Position numbers and translations under genes: made by a program. From Fusobacterium sp. (GTDB taxonomy: Bacteria > Fusobacteriota > Fusobacteriia > Fusobacteriales > Fusobacteriaceae), in NCBI RefSeq assembly GCF_032477075.1, contig NZ_JAWDXO010000010.1, positions 19,729 through 83,728 of the forward strand: a stretch of DNA of 64,000 nucleotides, read 5' to 3'. This document shows positions 61,216-64,000 of the stretch, one piece after another. Positions within the stretch are counted from its first letter, which is position 1. Every line of letters starts with the position of its first letter. The notes under the pieces are model-generated. The model worked only from the letters and a program-made list of their open reading frames with translations. It had not been told where the DNA came from and did no database searches.

Positions 61216-61970
61216 TACAGGTTCCTCCACTTTGTAAGCTCACTATTAACTTTTTTTAAAAATATATCTAAAAGAAAATTTATCAAAATAACAATAATTA
61301 CCCATGCAAAAATAGAGGAAGTTTCTAAATATATTTTTCCCATAAATATTTCTCCACCAATTGAAAGAGAGCCCTGTGATAAAACTTCTCCTGCTACAAC
61401 CACTTTCAAAGTTAAAGCTATTAAAGCAGGAATTCCAGATGCTGAAAAATAATATACTCCAGGAATATATATTCCTTTAAATACATCAATTTTTGATATT
61501 TTATATATATCTGCCATTTTTAACAACTCTCTGTCTATTGAATCTATTCCGCCAAGTATATTTTCATATATTAAGGGTAAAAGTATCATTATTCCTGTTA
61601 TTACTGGAACAATTTCTACATTGCTCCAAATCAAAACTAATATTATTACTGCTATTGTAGGAATAGATTTTAAAAATGAAAAAAATGGAAAAAATAGAAT
61701 ATAAAAAAATTTATATTTATATGATAGAATACTGCATAAAATTCCAAGTATTAACGATATTCCTATACTTATTCCTGTTCTTTTTAAAGTATGAAAAACT
61801 ATAAACAAAAAATTCTTTTCTTTAATTATATTTATAAAAGCTTTAAAAATGCTTAATAGTCTTGGAAATATCAGATCATTTCCTATCATTCTTGATACAA
61901 TTTCCCAAATAACCATAAATAATAAAGGAGAAATAAACAGCCATCTACTTTGAAATAAATATTTTTTCAT
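61215..61970 (-). CDS. ABC importer permease (SsuC type)
   Basis: A 251-residue membrane protein with six helices of the BPD_transp_1 family. The EAA coupling loop is seen in ELLKMADIYKISKIDVFKGIYIPG, listed in short as KMADIYKISK and GIYIPGV. FPFFSFLKSIPTIAVIIL is typical of the SsuC/TauC/ThiX branch. The ATG at 61970 lies 11 nt behind GGAGG; a TTG at 61988 lacks a site. It overlaps the end of the binding-protein gene by 26 bp. Confidence 0.88.
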   Translation of the reverse strand: MKKYLFQSRWLFISPLLFMVIWEIVSRMIGNDLIFPRLLSIFKAFINIIKEKNFLFIVFHTLKRTGISIGISLILGILCSILSYKYKFFYILFFPFFSFLKSIPTIAVIILVLIWSNVEIVPVITGIMILLPLIYENILGGIDSIDRELLKMADIYKISKIDVFKGIYIPGVYYFSASGIPALIALTLKVVVAGEVLSQGSLSIGGEIFMGKIYLETSSIFAWVIIVILINFLLDIFLKKVNSELTKWRNL

Positions 61971-62892
61971 CTGGAATTTTTCCTCCAATTGCTTTGCTAT
62001 TTATCTTTTCAATATTTTCAAAATATAATTGATATGTTTCTCTGCTGTTATCAGCTGATATAAATTTTATATTTACTCTTTTTAGTATTTCGTCTAAAAC
62101 ACTTAAATCAATAGTTATTTTTGATTCTATTATATATTTTTCTTTTGCTGGATTTTCACTATAGATAAATTCTATACTACTTTCTAACTCATTTATAAAT
62201 GCTGATACAAATTCTGGTTCTTCTTTAATAAGACTTTCTTTTACAATTAGAGTAGACTGAGGAAAACCTATATCATTTTTAAATACTTTTTTCCACTCAT
62301 CATTCATATCAAAATTTATTTTACTTTTACTATCTTTTGAAATTATTTTACTTAATATAGGTTCTGAAACCATAATTGTATCTATTTTTCCTGCAAGATA
62401 CATAGGAGCTAATTCATTTCCTCCAGATAAGTAGTTTATTTCTAAATCTTTGTCTGGAATTATTCCATTTTCCTTTAGTATCGTTTGAAGTATTATATCT
62501 GGAGTTAATCCCTTACCTATTGTATATATTTTTTTTCCTTTTAAATTTTTTATACTTTTTATATCCTCTCTGCTCACTATATAAAAAGAGCCCCATCCTA
62601 CAGTTCCGATTATTTTATAATTAAGATTTTTATTATATAACTGCCCTGCAAGATTAGATGGAACAATACCAATATCACTTTCTTTTTTTAAAAAGTTCAT
62701 TACAAGAGATTCTGATATCTTTTCCAATTTATAATCTATTTTCTTTCCAGATATTTTTTTATCATCATTTATCATTTTTACAATACTAAGAGCTGGCAGT
62801 CCATCAGGAAATACAAATGTGATTACATCTTCTGAATATACTGTTGTAATAAAAAAAAGCATCATAAAGAGAGCTATTATTTTTTTTTTCAT
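61945..62892 (-). CDS. ABC importer substrate-binding protein (SsuA/THI5-like)
   Basis: A 315-residue periplasmic protein with a signal peptide (residues 1-20, cut after VYS) and no lipobox. The fold of the NMT1/SsuA-like family is seen in VFPDGLPALSIVKMI, KESDIGIVPSNLAGQLY, NLKGKKIYTIGKGLTPDIIL and YLAGKIDTIMVSEPIL. Possible substrates include sulfonates, thiamine precursors or similar small molecules; nothing in the context chooses among them. Confidence 0.85.
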   Translation of the reverse strand: MKKKIIALFMMLFFITTVYSEDVITFVFPDGLPALSIVKMINDDKKISGKKIDYKLEKISESLVMNFLKKESDIGIVPSNLAGQLYNKNLNYKIIGTVGWGSFYIVSREDIKSIKNLKGKKIYTIGKGLTPDIILQTILKENGIIPDKDLEINYLSGGNELAPMYLAGKIDTIMVSEPILSKIISKDSKSKINFDMNDEWKKVFKNDIGFPQSTLIVKESLIKEEPEFVSAFINELESSIEFIYSENPAKEKYIIESKITIDLSVLDEILKRVNIKFISADNSRETYQLYFENIEKINSKAIGGKIPDEKIFISK

Positions 62893-62904
62893 TTTTATAC
62901 CTCA

Positions 62905-63594
62905 TTATTCCTTGTCTTTTATAAAATCCTTACAATCACCAAAATAGAAAGTTTTCTCTTTTCTTCTCAGGAATAGAAGTTTATTTGCAAAATTAGATAT
63001 CTCTTTTATATTATGAGTTATAAAAATAACTGTAATCTCTTTTTCATCACATATTCTTTTTATTGTACTGTAAAAATCAATCTTACTTTTTAAATCAAGA
63101 GTTGAACTTGGATTATCTATATATATCAATTTAGGTTCAGTTATAAGATGCTTTGCCACATTTATTTTTAATTGCTGAAGTGGTGTAAGTTTACTTATTT
63201 TTTTATCTTTTAATTCATATAAATTAAAAAGTTTCAAAAGTTCGTCTACTTTCTCCCAATCATTTTCTTCTAAACATCTTCCTCTTTTTCTTGAAATCAT
63301 TCCAAGAGCAACAATTTCTCTGGCAGTTCCTGGAAATTCCTCCTTTATCTGCATTATATTCTGCGGTATATAACTAACCTCACCTTTCCCTATATTATGA
63401 TAAGATATATTTCCTGTTATTCCAGTATTTATCAAACCTAACAGCCCTTTTATCAAACTACTTTTCCCAGAACCTGGAACTCCACCAATAGCAAGATAAT
63501 CTCCTCTTTCAATGTCAAAAGAAATATTTTCCAGAACTTTTCTGTTTTTTATAGTTAGACCAAAATTTTCCACTGTCAATATGATATCATTCAT
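62905..63594 (-). CDS. ABC importer ATP-binding protein with degenerate catalytic motifs
   Basis: A 229-residue ABC ATPase. Walker A GVPGSGKSS near residue 38, Q-loop SYIPQN, and switch His FITHNIKE are intact. The signature reads LTPLQQLKINVAKHL in place of LSGGQ, and Walker B reads IYIDNPSSTLD, so the catalytic Glu after Asp is Asn. It should bind but hardly hydrolyse ATP and would pair with the normal ATPase at 60517. It is the first gene of the operon. Confidence 0.85.
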   Translation of the reverse strand: MNDIILTVENFGLTIKNRKVLENISFDIERGDYLAIGGVPGSGKSSLIKGLLGLINTGITGNISYHNIGKGEVSYIPQNIMQIKEEFPGTAREIVALGMISRKRGRCLEENDWEKVDELLKLFNLYELKDKKISKLTPLQQLKINVAKHLITEPKLIYIDNPSSTLDLKSKIDFYSTIKRICDEKEITVIFITHNIKEISNFANKLLFLRRKEKTFYFGDCKDFIKDKE

Positions 63595-63721
63595 TTTTTA
63601 ACCCCCTATTCTAAAAACTAATCTTTCCCTTATATACTATTATAACACATTTACTCATTTTTTGATAAATATAAAATTCTATAAAAACTAAAATGTTTTC
63701 ATCTTGAAATTTAATACTATA

Positions 63722-63752
63722 TAAAAAGAGAGCAGAATAATCTCTGCTCTCT
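63722..63752 (-). terminator. terminator of the symporter gene
   Basis: Minus strand AGAGAGCAGA / TCTGCTCTCT stem (63752-63743, 63736-63727) followed by TTTTTAT. Confidence 0.9.
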
Positions 63753-63828
63753 ATAATTTATTTTTATATTTATTTAAATGATATGATACTACACTTTAAA
63801 ATTTTAGCCATTTCGCTAGAATGTCCTA

Positions 63829-63999
63829 TTATTTTTGTTTAACAGGAGGAATAAGTTTAAATCCAGCAATTTTATTAACCATTATAGCAATTGCTCCATC
63901 TCCTGTTACATTACAAGCAGTTCCAAAACTATCCTGTGTCAAGTATAAGGCTATCATTAATGATGTAAGTTCAGGAGTAAATCCCAACATACTTTCCAA
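63829..63999 (-). CDS. dicarboxylate/amino acid:cation symporter, C-terminal end
   Basis: The last 56 codons of a DAACS-family (GltP/SstT/TcyP) transporter, running in from beyond the window. The text LESMLGFTPELTSLMIALYL then QDSFGTACNVTGDGAIAIMV matches the final membrane helix with the substrate- and Na+-binding D...T..N..GD pattern. It ends with TAA at 63829-63831. Transport of glutamate, aspartate, Ser/Thr or cystine is possible; which one cannot be told from this piece. Confidence 0.85.
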   Translation of the reverse strand: MESMLGFTPELTSLMIALYLTQDSFGTACNVTGDGAIAIMVNKIAGFKLIPPVKQK

Positions 64000-64000
64000 T

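Noticed and set aside
1..64000. CRISPR arrays, prophage, intact insertion sequences, rRNA or tRNA genes
   Set aside because: I looked for regularly spaced repeats, transposase or phage genes and tRNA/rRNA motifs and saw none that held up.

Overview
The window is AT-rich chromosomal DNA with short intergenic gaps and strong AGGAGG-type ribosome binding sites. It looks like a Fusobacterium, most likely one of the larger amino-acid-fermenting species such as the F. varium/ulcerans/mortiferum group. The pointers are a kamA-kdd-kce-kal lysine fermentation operon, a Gram-positive-type PolC next to diderm features (MlaA, TRAP transporter, periplasmic proteins with signal peptides), Hcp, HydG and a flavinylated fumarate-reductase-like enzyme. 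The genus call is inference from gene content; no rRNA or tRNA gene lies in the window.

Layout. 1-3420 (minus): lysine fermentation operon headed by a lysine riboswitch. 3.7-6.2 kb: cyclic-nucleotide-binding-domain protein, two-domain rubredoxin, POT peptide transporter. 6.2-8.6 kb (minus): PhzF-like isomerase, M19 dipeptidase, a pair of small genes. 8.8-15.7 kb (plus): a decayed zinc-ribbon gene, LysE-type exporter, mnmA, flavodoxin-ferredoxin fusion, hcp with a Crp/Fnr-type palindrome, and a secreted FMN/FAD reductase. 15.8-24.1 kb: clpB, PTS IIA(Glc), an HTH-TPR regulator, two HAD phosphatases, guaA behind a leader terminator. 24.3-28.3 kb: DUF1989 protein and a D-amino-acid locus (dsdA plus a D-threonine-aldolase-like enzyme) whose regulator and permease were both cut by one deletion. 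28.6-33.3 kb: LacI regulator, three-gene TRAP transporter and a TIM-barrel isomerase. 33.4-37.5 kb: orphan ParA-like ATPase, ZIP metal transporter, two small lipoproteins and hypothetical genes. 37.6-43.5 kb (minus): hydG, DUF2156, pepV, mlaA with a periplasmic hydrolase. 43.9-53.9 kb (minus): HU, then an EamA/polC/trmD/rimM/rsmA/hpt translation and replication cluster. 54.1-58.6 kb (plus): PASTA protein, rsgA, rpe, MarR-FeoA fusion, rqcH. 58.8-64.0 kb (minus): DUF5684, cvfB, a four-gene ABC importer with one degenerate ATPase, and the end of a dicarboxylate/amino acid symporter.

How it works together. Much of the window serves anaerobic growth on amino acids and peptides: peptide uptake (POT), dipeptidases (M19, PepV), lysine, D-serine and possibly D-threonine breakdown, and disposal of reductant through Hcp, rubredoxin, the fumarate-type reductase and hydrogenase maturation.

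Most noteworthy: a lysine riboswitch in front of a lysine-degrading rather than lysine-making operon; a perfect 14-bp palindrome centred at -41.5 of the predicted hcp promoter; a deletion scar fusing a truncated regulator to the tail of a GntP-like permease beside dsdA; rsgA that appears to start with ATT; a guaA leader with an intrinsic terminator; a 130-bp nested inverted repeat between the reductase and clpB; and an ABC importer pairing one normal with one catalytically degenerate ATPase. I found no CRISPR array, intact insertion sequence or prophage.
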